NCBI GenBank assembly: GCA_949346185.1
Contig: CASGVX010000058.1
Location: 1-10,029 of the forward strand
Reading direction: 5' to 3'
DNA length: 10,029 bases
From: an uncultured Lachnospiraceae bacterium
GTDB lineage: Bacteria; Bacillota; Clostridia; Lachnospirales; Lachnospiraceae
Shown here: piece by piece, positions 1 through 7,183 of the stretch
How positions within the stretch are numbered: the first letter of the stretch is position 1
How the letters are laid out: every line of letters begins with the position of its first letter
The notes under the pieces: model-generated
The model's input: the letters and a program-made list of their open reading frames with translations, nothing else
Told to the model about the DNA's origin: nothing
Databases searched by the model: none
Program-made: the position numbers and the translations under genes

Positions 1-1047
1 TATTTTAGTCAGATCCACTGCCCTGCAGGGACCCCGTATCTGCTTTCTGTCCTGAACTGCCAGTTTAGCTATATTTACTCTATGGCAGTCATAATTACAA
101 TTCTTACACAGAGAAAGATACGTGTATATTATAGGGGCAGAATGTGCAACGCGGGATTTCTCCCCAGACTCATCCTCAATCTCAGACTCATTCTCAGTAT
201 CCACCAGATCACAAGTCAGTTTCCTTGAGTACCATGCTACCATCCGGCTCAGGTGTTCATGTTCAGAGCCTTTCTTTGGCACATCTGCACTTAATTCCCG
301 TATCTTTCCCACTGTTTCCATAATTTCTTCCTGTTCAGGAAGTGAAACCTCGGCATCCACCGGATACCTTTTATTAAAAATGAGACAGCCATAAGAACTG
401 GAAAGACGGTACAGAGCAAAGACATCCCCGTGCTTCTTAAAAAATCTCCATACCTTTGTCTTTTCCCAGCCCCACCGCTGTCCCAGGGTTTCCAAAGTTA
501 AAATGGCGCCATACTTTCCATACTGGATTGCAGGTGCCATAAAAGAAAACACATTGTTTGGATCTTCCGTCACAGTATGACACCACAGATCCAGCCATGC
601 GTCTGCTTCCTCAAATATATAATGTTCTTTTACCAGCCGTTCCGTGATATTCCGTGGTATACATAAAAAGCCATATCCCTCTGTGGTATATACTGTCCCT
701 TTCATACAGGCTGCTCCGGAACATTTCCGAACCCAGTCGGTAATCCGGTAGGTAAATTTCTTTGTAGCCTGATCCAACTCATAGCGGACATATCCAAGCT
801 GCTGCAGTTTTTCCACTGTGTCCAGTGCCTTTTTCCGGCTTTTTGTTCCCAGAATGCTTTTGAGACCAACTACACCGCCATCCCACATCCCCGGAATCAC
901 AGTATTGGTATAGCCACAGTACAGGGATGTCCCCTTCCGAAATGCCGAACGGGATGCCAGCCTTGCCCAGTCGCCCAGTACCCCTTTGCCCTCCGGGACA
1001 ATGTTACGGGGCAGCTTTACCCACTCATAGTGCCATAGACACTTCAT
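1..1047 (-). CDS. Partial winged-helix-like mobile-element protein, C-terminus outside window
   Basis: The reading frame is open from the ATG at 1047 to the window edge, giving 349 codons with no stop. A GGAGGTG Shine-Dalgarno about 6 nt upstream fixes the start. Residues about 50-106 look like a winged helix: a helix pair, then 'LQQLGYVRYELD', then 'KFTYRITDW'. Residues about 180-225 hold a second HTH-like stretch ('LETLGQRWGWEKTKVWRFFKK'-like core) followed by a strand. An acidic linker (about 282-297) leads to a Cys cluster (C314, C317, C321, C341) that could bind zinc. Two winged helices recall plasmid or phage replication initiators, but that is inference. From memory, similar proteins occur in Firmicutes integrative elements, usually as 'hypothetical protein'. 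The DUF5348 gene upstream on the same strand supports a mobile-element origin. The gene is confidently real; its function is unknown. Confidence 0.85.
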   Translation of the reverse strand, partial: MKCLWHYEWVKLPRNIVPEGKGVLGDWARLASRSAFRKGTSLYCGYTNTVIPGMWDGGVVGLKSILGTKSRKKALDTVEKLQQLGYVRYELDQATKKFTYRITDWVRKCSGAACMKGTVYTTEGYGFLCIPRNITERLVKEHYIFEEADAWLDLWCHTVTEDPNNVFSFMAPAIQYGKYGAILTLETLGQRWGWEKTKVWRFFKKHGDVFALYRLSSSYGCLIFNKRYPVDAEVSLPEQEEIMETVGKIRELSADVPKKGSEHEHLSRMVAWYSRKLTCDLVDTENESEIEDESGEKSRVAHSAPIIYTYLSLCKNCNYDCHRVNIAKLAVQDRKQIRGPCRAVDLTKI

Positions 1048-1075
1048 AAGGAACACCTCCTCGCCAAAACTGGCA

Positions 1076-1112
1076 TAAAAATAGGGCAGCTCCTCTGATA
1101 AAGGAACTCCCC
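1076..1112 (-). terminator. Possible intrinsic terminator or attenuator
   Basis: Read on the minus strand, GGGGAGTTCC (1112-1103) pairs with GGAGCTGCCC (1093-1084) across a 9-nt loop. The stem has one G:G mismatch and one G:U pair, and TATTTTTAT follows it. It lies between the DUF5348 gene and the large winged-helix gene, so it could reduce read-through between them. The imperfect stem and interrupted U-tract keep confidence moderate. Confidence 0.42.
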
Positions 1113-1130
1113 GACAAACAAAACAACTTA

Positions 1131-1307
1131 TTAAACTCTTACTGGCAATCCAATCAAAGAATCCGCATCCACTCCGACCAGATACCATTTACCACCAATG
1201 CTCATCTCTATCCTTGTAGGAATCCAGTTACCATCAAGCATAACCTCCATGCCCTCGCCACAGTGCAGACCGCCATAATACTCTTCCAGTCCAAAACGTA
1301 TGTCCAT
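1131..1307 (-). CDS. DUF5348 domain protein (small, mobile-element associated)
   Basis: This is a 58-residue protein from the ATG at 1307. It contains 'FGLEEYYGGLHCGEGMEV', 'WIPTRIEM', 'WYLVGV' and 'LIGLPVRV', which I recognise as the DUF5348 pattern. DUF5348 proteins are small, of unknown function, and common in Firmicutes conjugative elements. The family N-terminus (like 'KGCLIYNERSGRMDIRF') is readable in frame upstream to 1346. There the frame meets a TAG at 1347-1349 and offers no ATG, GTG or TTG. Either translation starts at the internal Met at 1307, or it uses a rare start such as ATT after the AGGAG at 1351-1355, or the 5' end has decayed. The winged-helix gene follows 83 nt downstream. 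Family call fairly sure; start uncertain. Confidence 0.8.
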   Translation of the reverse strand: MDIRFGLEEYYGGLHCGEGMEVMLDGNWIPTRIEMSIGGKWYLVGVDADSLIGLPVRV

Positions 1308-1323
1308 GCGCCCGCTTCTTTCG

Positions 1324-1396
1324 TTATAAATTAAGCAACCTTTTCTCTATCTCCTGCTGAAATGCCCTTCCTTTCTTATTGTAATAATCCATACGT
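1324..1396 (-). pseudogene. 3' remnant of an unidentified mobile-element gene at the junction
   Basis: A short frame reads '(E)RMDYYNKKGRAFQQEI...' and stops at TAA 1326-1324. It overlaps the N-terminal coding sequence of the DUF5348 gene in another frame. It has protein-like composition and contains an AGGAG (1351-1355) that could serve the DUF5348 gene, as the 3' end of an upstream operon gene often does. Everything before about 1397 in this frame is ABC-transporter sequence in a different frame, so I read this as the cut-off C-terminus of a gene from the left-hand element. I do not recognise the parent protein. A 28-codon ORF from the ATG at 1410 is formally possible but has no Shine-Dalgarno. 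Confidence 0.45.
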
Positions 1397-1915
1397 TCCT
1401 GTGGGCTCATCCGCAAGAATGAGGGATGGGTTATTGATGATTGCCCTAGCGATGGCCGCCCGCTGTTTCTGCCCGCCGGATAGTTCCTTTACCTTTTTGT
1501 GCATTTGGTCTTTGATCCCGGTGGATGATACTGCCTGTCTTACCAGGGCAACCTTTTCCTTGCCTCTTAGTCTCTTTTTGGAAAAATCTAAGGGGATTGA
1601 GACATTTTCCAAAACGGAGAAATTCTCAATTAGGGCAAAATCCTGCATCACCATGCCGATTTTTTCATTTCTAAGTTCTGCCAGCTTCTTTTCGGAAAAA
1701 TCATCCAGCAATGTTCCGTCTAGCAAATATTCTCCGGCATCGTATCGGTCGATGCATGCCAGAATATGTAACAGAGTGGATTTTCCTGCGCCGGATGTCC
1801 CCATGATTGCCACCATTTCCCCCGCTTGGATTTCTAGGGATGCTCCTCGCAACGCCTCAAATGCGTTGGACTGTCCCGGATGATATGTTTTTACAATATC
1901 TTTTAATACTACCAT
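1376..1915 (-). pseudogene. Truncated MacB/LolD-type ABC transporter ATPase (bacteriocin-export-like)
   Basis: The product would be the nucleotide-binding subunit of the exporter formed with the two FtsX-like permeases encoded upstream. Residues 39-47 are Walker A (GTSGAGKST), Q91 is the Q-loop, 145-149 is the LSGGQ signature and 165-170 is Walker B (LILADE). 'QDFALIENFSVLENV' at 91-105 resembles the lactococcin-972-group bacteriocin-export ATPases (TIGR03608 as I remember it). Family members run to about 205-230 residues with 'DEPTGALD' and a switch His. Here homology ends at 'DEPTG' (base 1397), followed by foreign 'TYGLLQ' and a stop. The D-loop and H-loop are missing, so ATP hydrolysis should fail. 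The start at 1915 is supported by GAGGTGA (1923-1929) with a 7-nt spacer. The break coincides with the left-hand element. An assembly chimera is the alternative. Confidence 0.9.
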
Positions 1916-2019
1916 TGATTATTCACCTCGCAATGTATTAATGTATCGGATTGCTTCATTCTTGCTGCCATTCGTTATCACTGGGAATAGCCATGATTTA
2001 TCGCATGTCTGCGCATGGA

Positions 2020-3138
2020 TTATTTTTCAAGGATTTCCAGTGTTTTTCCATAGAGATCGTTATACACATAGAAATCTGCAAAAATGCCCTGGCCTTCCAT
2101 GTCTTTTGTGGTCAATTCCGGATCGCTCAAGGGGAAGGGGGAACTTTTCTCATCCAAATAGAAGTCCCTCGTCTCCACCTTCATGCGGTGTCCATCCATC
2201 TTGCAAGTAATCTGCTTCTCCTCCCCATCGTAGTCAAAGGCAAGGGAGAGGGTAATCTCCTCCTTTGATGCCTCGTCCTTCTGGCCGCTTCGCAGAGGAT
2301 GGTAGGACAAATTGTCCTGATTGCAAAACAACGTGCTTCCGTATATGCTCTTGCCTTGCCGGGACAAAATGGCAGATGCCAGATACTCATAAAATTTCTT
2401 GAGGTCTTTCTGCTCCAAAGATTTTTTTTGTCCCTTCATGGAAAGTTGGATGCCGGAGAGATGTTCATACAGATCTCTGGAAAATATGTGATTCTGGAAT
2501 CCCGGAAGGAAATCGCCGTATGTCACGTATTTTCCGGATGTTAGGCAAGCCTCGTATTCGGGGATTAGCTCTAGGTAGGATGAAGTCATTGCCTTATAGT
2601 CATAGTCTTCCGGCTCGGCAGTATACTCATAGGTTCTGTCGATGGTAAATTCTGCTGACATATCATATCGTTTGCGTCCCTTCTTCACAGGGAAGATGAC
2701 CCGATAGGTTCCTTTCTCCAGAGAATCATATCTGTCGATAAACTCAAATACCTGCGTTCCGTATCCAATATCCCGATATTTCTCGTGACGCTTGGATTGC
2801 TCGTCGCTGGCATCATAGATGGATTCCTTCGATACCATATTATACTCCAAATCATCTATATCGCTAGAATGGTTTTCCCGCACGGCGTTCCATGATCCGC
2901 TGGAAGATTTCTTCTCCAGCTCGAAGGTTCCGGGAATGGTAACCTCGTCCTTTAGCGGAAAGAAGACTACCAGAGAGTTGCGGTTTGCGTTGGCAAATTC
3001 CACAAATATTTTGGCATCTTTCCATTCGTTTAATTTGCCGTATCGCTGCTGCCTGCGGCCTATGAAAAAGTATAGTGCCACTGCGATGCCCAGTATTGCC
3101 GCAGAGATTCCGATAATGATTTTCTTCTTCTTGCTCAT
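2020..3138 (-). CDS. Membrane-anchored extracytoplasmic protein, unknown function
   Basis: This 372-residue protein starts MSKKKK, followed by one hydrophobic segment (about residues 6-26) and a large hydrophilic domain. It should be a single-pass, N-in protein with its body outside the membrane. I chose the ATG at 3138 because AAGGGAG lies 7 nt upstream; the in-frame ATG at 3177 has no Shine-Dalgarno. Residues about 35-170 alternate short strands ('AKIFVEFANANRNSLVVFF', 'SLEKGTYRVIFPVKKG', 'YDMSAEFTID') in a way that recalls a bacterial Ig-like fold. That is a pattern impression only. The C-terminal half is mixed and unrecognised. It lies between the second permease and the ATPase, so an accessory or immunity role in the transporter is plausible. 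The 104 nt before the ATPase gene show no clear terminator. Confidence 0.82.
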   Translation of the reverse strand: MSKKKKIIIGISAAILGIAVALYFFIGRRQQRYGKLNEWKDAKIFVEFANANRNSLVVFFPLKDEVTIPGTFELEKKSSSGSWNAVRENHSSDIDDLEYNMVSKESIYDASDEQSKRHEKYRDIGYGTQVFEFIDRYDSLEKGTYRVIFPVKKGRKRYDMSAEFTIDRTYEYTAEPEDYDYKAMTSSYLELIPEYEACLTSGKYVTYGDFLPGFQNHIFSRDLYEHLSGIQLSMKGQKKSLEQKDLKKFYEYLASAILSRQGKSIYGSTLFCNQDNLSYHPLRSGQKDEASKEEITLSLAFDYDGEEKQITCKMDGHRMKVETRDFYLDEKSSPFPLSDPELTTKDMEGQGIFADFYVYNDLYGKTLEILEK

Positions 3139-3200
3139 GCAGATGCTCCCTTCTATGTCATGCGTTTTTTTTATCATGGATCTATGATGAACCCCATATG

Positions 3201-3259
3201 CCGCTTTCTGCGGTCCTATCTTGCGTAAAAGCTGTATGGTTGTTCCGCTAGCTGCGGAA
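3201..3259. repeat. Two small intercistronic stem-loops
   Basis: TTCCGC (3243-3248) and GCGGAA (3254-3259) form a 6-bp stem with a 5-nt loop across the stop codon of the 456-residue permease gene. CCGC/GCGG (3201-3204 and 3210-3213) forms a second, shorter hairpin. Neither is followed by a U-run on either strand. They may be mRNA-processing or stabilising elements between permease and anchored-protein genes, or chance. Confidence 0.3.
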
Positions 3260-4618
3260 TTTCATGCAGTCCAAGATGCCATTCCTGCCCTTGATGGCGA
3301 GGAGGACTAGTCCCGCAATTCCGGCATAAGCGATGCACAGCGCCCCGCTGCCCAAAAGATCGGCGGGGGTGATGGCACCCTCCCTGATATAGTGCAGGCT
3401 TTCCAAGCCCCTGGATTGGAAGAAGTCATACAGGGATGCGTTGGCTGTGATTCCCCAGATGAAGAGGTAGACGAGAGCCATGGCGAGCAGGGCAAGCAAA
3501 AGGATCGTGCGGAAATACCTTCCCAGAATGGTTCTAAAACGGCAGCCGCAGATGGCGTAAATCCCATAGCAATGCAGGATATATCTGCTGTCAATAATCG
3601 TGATGGCAAGAATTGACAGAACGGATATCACGGCAAAAATCATCGCAAAAGGGAAATACTGCATTACCTCCTGATAGCATTGCCGGTATGTCGCCTCCTT
3701 CATTTCCTCGAAGGTTTCCGTCACTCCCTGGGTATCTAGTATTTCTTTTGCTTTCGCCAATTCCCCTTGGGGGGCATCCGGGTGGAAATAGGCTATGACG
3801 CTGGTCTGGTCAGGATATTTCTCCGGCAAAGCCCCGGAACATAGAACGGTTCGGTAATTTTGGGGCAGTGGTGTATTGACAAAATCGCTTAGCACCATTT
3901 TGTCTGAATTGCCATATTCGCCCATGATATCAAAATAGCTCAGATCAGACGAGATGATTCCCGTGACATAGAACTTCTTTCCATCCATTTCCAAGGTATC
4001 TCCCACATCGCAGTCTCTCAGGGGATTATCCACCATCACGCAGGGGATGCATTCCCTCGGAGCGGAGGTCTTTTCCGCAAACCATTTCCCGCGAATTGCT
4101 TCCATTGGGAATAGCTGGCTGCTCAGTTTGTCTATGCTGATAATGATATCCTTCGGCACTGTCTCGTCCGGACTGTCATTTGGATTATCTGACGCTGTCT
4201 CGTCCGGGCTGTCATTTGGATTATCTGACGCTGTCTCGTCCGGGCTGTCATTTGGATTATCTGACGCTGTCTCGTCCGCATTGTGATTTGCGTCATCTGC
4301 AGTGGTATTCGTTGCCATGTCTGATGAATCATTTGATTCTGCAGTGATTGTGCTGGATAACGTTGTGTTGCTCCATCCCTCAAAGGAAGGGAGGGCTTCA
4401 ATCTGTTTCCTAATCTGGCGAAATGAACCATTCATGTTATTGTCCGAGAACGTGGAAAAATAAATGCCTTGATGCTTAAATTCGTCAAGCCGCACGTAAT
4501 CCTTCATGCTGTCCCGATAGACATTTCCCAAAATGACATTCAGCAGCATGGTTAACACCAATTCTGCCAGAAAGAAAAAATGTATGATGGTAAATCGTCG
4601 GAATAAGATACGTATCAT
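3248..4618 (-). CDS. FtsX/MacB-like ABC permease subunit with tandem-repeat linker
   Basis: This 456-residue protein has the MacB/FtsX layout: one N-terminal membrane segment (about 10-31), a large extracytoplasmic domain, then three C-terminal segments (about 322-343, 370-391, 421-443). In the external domain 'CVMVDNPL...DVGDTLEMDGKKFYVTGII' (193-222) matches the MacB periplasmic-core style. Residues 115-150 are three copies of DETASDNPNDSP plus a partial fourth, an acidic, probably disordered spacer. It would be one half of a heteromeric permease with the 350-residue protein and the ATPase. Its ATG at 4618 directly follows the upstream stop (TAGATG), and the Shine-Dalgarno GGGGAG lies inside the upstream gene, so translation is probably coupled. 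MacB-type systems usually couple ATP hydrolysis to work on the outer membrane face rather than bulk transport. The substrate is unknown. Confidence 0.88.
   Translation of the reverse strand: MIRILFRRFTIIHFFFLAELVLTMLLNVILGNVYRDSMKDYVRLDEFKHQGIYFSTFSDNNMNGSFRQIRKQIEALPSFEGWSNTTLSSTITAESNDSSDMATNTTADDANHNADETASDNPNDSPDETASDNPNDSPDETASDNPNDSPDETVPKDIIISIDKLSSQLFPMEAIRGKWFAEKTSAPRECIPCVMVDNPLRDCDVGDTLEMDGKKFYVTGIISSDLSYFDIMGEYGNSDKMVLSDFVNTPLPQNYRTVLCSGALPEKYPDQTSVIAYFHPDAPQGELAKAKEILDTQGVTETFEEMKEATYRQCYQEVMQYFPFAMIFAVISVLSILAITIIDSRYILHCYGIYAICGCRFRTILGRYFRTILLLALLAMALVYLFIWGITANASLYDFFQSRGLESLHYIREGAITPADLLGSGALCIAYAGIAGLVLLAIKGRNGILDCMKFRS
4159..4278 (-). repeat. 36-bp in-frame tandem repeat, three copies plus 12 bp
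   Basis: Units run 4159-4194, 4195-4230 and 4231-4266, with the first 12 bp of a fourth at 4267-4278. Copies 2 and 3 are identical; copy 1 differs by one synonymous base. The length is a multiple of three, so copy-number change would lengthen or shorten the DETASDNPNDSP linker of the permease without a frameshift. Near-identity points to recent expansion. Confidence 0.95.
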
Positions 4619-5671
4619 CTAATCACTCCCCTCTGTATATAAATCTGCCACAGTATGGTGGATCACAGACCAGGTGGTGGCGAAAAACAGCACCGTCAGC
4701 ACGATGCCGCAAATCACCCCGGAACTTCCGATATAATGAAAGTCTGGAAACTGGCGCAGGCTGACGATTCCCCAGCGGTAGAGGAATCGGTAGGTTGCGC
4801 AATATAGTAATGTGGCCACGGCAAAGCTGATGCCGTACAGCAATAAAATCTCCCCAAAAAAGATTCCATGCATTTTCCTGTCCGAGCAACCGCACATGCG
4901 AAGGATGGCCGCCATGCGCTTTTCCTTCCGTATCATATAGTGATAGATAGCGGTCATGTTGATGACTGCCATTGCCACTATAAAGAAAAAGAGGGTTCTC
5001 TTTCCATCCTCTAGGGCGATCACCTGCTTGACGGAATCAATATTGCAGTCCTGATAATTATATATAATCTTTTTCAGGGAACTGGTGATGGACTGGAATC
5101 GCTCACCGCTCAAATTTCCGCAGGAAAAGGAAATGCTGTCAATGGGCAGATGATAATGCACTGCCGTCGTGATGGGAATTTCGTTGCGCTCCGCATCCCA
5201 TTTCTTCGTCTGGAAGGTGATGGAATGAATATCCATGTGGGGCATATCCCAATAAGTTCCCACAATCTTTTCGTGATTGCGGTAGGTTTTCTCTGAAAAA
5301 GCATTCTTTGCTCCCTGAAAGAAATACCTTGATGTAATCAGGTGCTTTCTGGCTTCTTCCGGATCATCATCTTCCGGAGAATCTGTATCATTCCTCGTCC
5401 CATCATTCATGGCAAGGGTGATATAGGCCGCATCCTCGATTTGTTCCATGTTATTCTGGAATAAATGAAGGATTTCCTGCCATTGTTTGTTGCTTAGGGT
5501 GCTGTCCTCGTTGCCTGACATGCGAAAGAAAATATTGCAGGAAATGTAATCGTGATTCCGAAGGGACTCGCAGTAAAAAACATTCAGAAAATAAAACCCC
5601 AGCGTCAGAATGCCTAAAAAAGCCAGAAAGAACCTGCCGGTTCCCCGAATCAATTTTAAACTATACTTCAA
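4619..5671 (-). CDS. FtsX-like ABC permease subunit, TTG start
   Basis: This 350-residue protein has an N-terminal membrane segment (about 14-33), an external domain of about 190 residues and three C-terminal segments (about 226-247, 270-292, 314-337). The loop 'RKEKRMAAILRMCGCSDRKM' (248-267) is the typical FtsX-family cytoplasmic motif (R..E.A.LR..G). The start codon is TTG at 5671, chosen because GGGAGGG (5680-5686) lies 8 nt upstream and no better start is nearby. The external domain contains an acidic patch (NDTDSPEDDDPEE, about 94-106). It differs in sequence and size from the 456-residue permease, so the transporter is probably a heterodimer. Its stop abuts the next start. The protein is shorter than a full MacB (about 650), as expected for permeases whose ATPase is a separate chain. 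Confidence 0.87.
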   Translation of the reverse strand: MKYSLKLIRGTGRFFLAFLGILTLGFYFLNVFYCESLRNHDYISCNIFFRMSGNEDSTLSNKQWQEILHLFQNNMEQIEDAAYITLAMNDGTRNDTDSPEDDDPEEARKHLITSRYFFQGAKNAFSEKTYRNHEKIVGTYWDMPHMDIHSITFQTKKWDAERNEIPITTAVHYHLPIDSISFSCGNLSGERFQSITSSLKKIIYNYQDCNIDSVKQVIALEDGKRTLFFFIVAMAVINMTAIYHYMIRKEKRMAAILRMCGCSDRKMHGIFFGEILLLYGISFAVATLLYCATYRFLYRWGIVSLRQFPDFHYIGSSGVICGIVLTVLFFATTWSVIHHTVADLYTEGSD

Positions 5672-5697
5672 AAGCCGTGCCCTCCCTATTCATTATA

Positions 5698-5733
5698 TAG
5701 CCGGCAGTTGCTGAAAATAGCATCTGCCGGCTA
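5698..5733. repeat. Long intercistronic stem-loop between lipoprotein and permease genes
   Basis: TAGCCGGCAG (5698-5707) pairs perfectly with CTGCCGGCTA (5724-5733). Inside, after a T:T mismatch, TGCT (5709-5712) pairs with AGCA (5719-5722), leaving the loop GAAAAT. On the minus strand the stem is followed by TATAATGAATAG, not a U-tract, so it is not a standard terminator. It sits just upstream of the permease Shine-Dalgarno (5680-5686). Likely roles are mRNA processing, 3'-end protection of the upstream message, or tuning of expression between the lipoprotein and permeases. Confidence 0.75.
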
Positions 5734-5743
5734 ACGATATTTG

Positions 5744-6457
5744 CTAATTTTCCATATCAACTTTGATGCAGACATTGGGCGCAGTGGCCTCCTCAAAGCT
5801 GACGCCCATCTGCTCAAAATCAAATTGGTCGCAGAAGCGTTCCGGTATCGTCACTTGGTCTTCGCTGAGAGATACGTGGTTTTTTTGGTCAATCATAAAA
5901 GGCGTATAGAAATCTGCCCTGAGAAGCACGTACTTCTGCTTGGGATGTTGCTGCAGCACATCGGGAATCATCTGTTCGCATCCCCCGGATTCGTAGTCGA
6001 TTTTGCCATCTGCAAGGGAAATATTCATGCTGTAGATTTCTGACTTATCCTTCGAAAATGCTAGCAAATTGATATCGTATATGTTATTGTTGGGGCAGTC
6101 CCATTGAATCAGCGGAACGGATGACAGATAGCAATAGCCATCTGACCATGGCACGCTGTCTTTTGGTCCAATGGTATCTCTGGGAAGTTTGTCGATTAAT
6201 TGGGATAATTTCCCGGAGTCCGATTTGTTTAAGATGACGTTCTTCAACTCTTCCCGTATTTCTTGGAATTGTCGATAATCTTCCTCTGTCACTTCCACAG
6301 GAACGGAACGCAAGTCGATCTCCTCTTCGCTGATTGCCGTGCCGCTGGTGGCATCTTCCTCCGTGTAGGCATCTTCCCTTGGATTCGTAGAAATGCATCC
6401 TGTCAATAGTAACGAACTCGTCAATAATAGGATGCGCGCTTTTTGTATTAACCTCAT
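5744..6457 (-). CDS. Secreted lipoprotein of the transporter operon
   Basis: This protein of about 237 residues carries a lipoprotein signal: basic start (MRLIQKAR), hydrophobic run (ILLLTSSLLL) and lipobox LTGC with the lipidated Cys at 21. It should be anchored on the outer face of the membrane. Two adjacent ATGs exist (6460 and 6457). The Shine-Dalgarno is a run of seven G (6464-6470), whose spacing suits 6457 better. A TTG farther upstream would place the Shine-Dalgarno inside the gene and is rejected. The first about 40 mature residues are acidic and low complexity. The rest (about 55-237) is a mixed domain with Cys at several positions and no motif I recognise. Lying between the secreted-protein gene and the permeases, it may be an immunity or substrate-binding component. 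That role is inferred from position only. Confidence 0.85.
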   Translation of the reverse strand: MRLIQKARILLLTSSLLLTGCISTNPREDAYTEEDATSGTAISEEEIDLRSVPVEVTEEDYRQFQEIREELKNVILNKSDSGKLSQLIDKLPRDTIGPKDSVPWSDGYCYLSSVPLIQWDCPNNNIYDINLLAFSKDKSEIYSMNISLADGKIDYESGGCEQMIPDVLQQHPKQKYVLLRADFYTPFMIDQKNHVSLSEDQVTIPERFCDQFDFEQMGVSFEEATAPNVCIKVDMEN

Positions 6458-6520
6458 CATAATCCCCCCCTTAAGCAAATTATGGAACGTCTCTGCAGAC
6501 CTTTTGATATGATATGGTGA

Positions 6521-6985
6521 TTAATAACCGGCCAAGGTTACATTGGCTACGAATTTTCCCTTGACTCGCACTTCGCAGTAAGAGCCAATTTCCCCGGGAC
6601 CTTTTGCCTTGGTATCAATATAAGTGCCAAAATCAGTTGATTGTTTATGGCTGTATTTCCTCGTTTTATCTTTTACTCAGAGATAGCCATGTGCATATCG
6701 TTGCCCCGGCTTATTGTAGTATCCTACATTAAAAGTAAATCTTGTATGCTTGCTTCCATTTACGGTTGTCCTGTATACGACTTGCGAGTTCCTTCCCAGT
6801 TCTTTTCTGCAATAGGAGGACTGGTCTATGAGAGAGCCATAACATGAAACTTTATCATAGACTGTTTTGACTTTGCTCGCGGCATGAGCCATCCCTGCGG
6901 TAAAACTCAGTGCGCCAATCAGCAGCAATAGATGAAATATTACTTTGCTACAATGCAGTTTGCTAGATGTTCTCTTATTCTTCAT
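6521..6985 (-). pseudogene. Small secreted Cys-containing protein, interrupted by in-frame TGA
   Basis: This is the first gene of the operon. The ATG at 6985 follows GGGGGA (6991-6996). Residues 1-35 are a Sec signal peptide with a basic start, the hydrophobic core 'VIFHLLLLIGALSF' and AHA before the predicted cleavage at 35/36. The mature part has C48 and C59 and short beta-like stretches ('SQVVYRTTV', 'TRFTFNVGYY'). Codon 103 is TGA (6679-6677). The same frame then stays open for 51 more codons to TAA (6523-6521), giving sensible protein with another Cys (C137) and 'EVRVKGKFVANVTLAGY'. A full product would have about 154 positions. The simplest reading is a nonsense mutation (CGA or TGG to TGA); a sequencing error or a genuinely shorter protein are alternatives. 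Position, export signal and size suggest a bacteriocin-like effector, but I recognise no family. Confidence 0.7.
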
Positions 6986-7183
6986 AACGATCCCCCATTC
7001 TTACTCAGTTCGCAAGTTAAAAGCGAAGTTTCTTCACATTGCGTAAGCACAAATCCTGCGTGTGAAAAATTTATTTTCGCATTCTCACTTTCCTAACTGT
7101 TCCTAATAATCAACATTTTGTATCAATTACACTTAGATATCATAGAACTTAAATCAGATGATGCATATGGAATGCATTTGTTT

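Noticed and set aside
1362..1883. Long plus-strand ORF opposite the ATPase gene
   Set aside because: The minus strand encodes clear Walker A, signature and Walker B motifs; the plus-strand frame is a shadow without a Shine-Dalgarno.
3139..3177. Upstream ATG (3177) as start of the membrane-anchored protein
   Set aside because: No Shine-Dalgarno precedes it, while the ATG at 3138 has AAGGGAG at ideal spacing and places a normal basic start directly before the membrane segment.
4159..4278. 36-bp periodic repeats as a CRISPR array
   Set aside because: Units are directly abutting with no spacers and lie in frame inside a permease gene.
5692..5697. TATAAT on the minus strand as a -10 box for the permease genes
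   Set aside because: No -35 box at 16-18 nt upstream, and the resulting leader would be too short to contain the Shine-Dalgarno at 5680-5686.
6640..6682. The TGA at 6679-6677 as a selenocysteine codon
   Set aside because: No GC-rich stem-loop of bacterial SECIS type follows the TGA, the residue is not in a redox motif, and other genes here use TGA as a normal stop.
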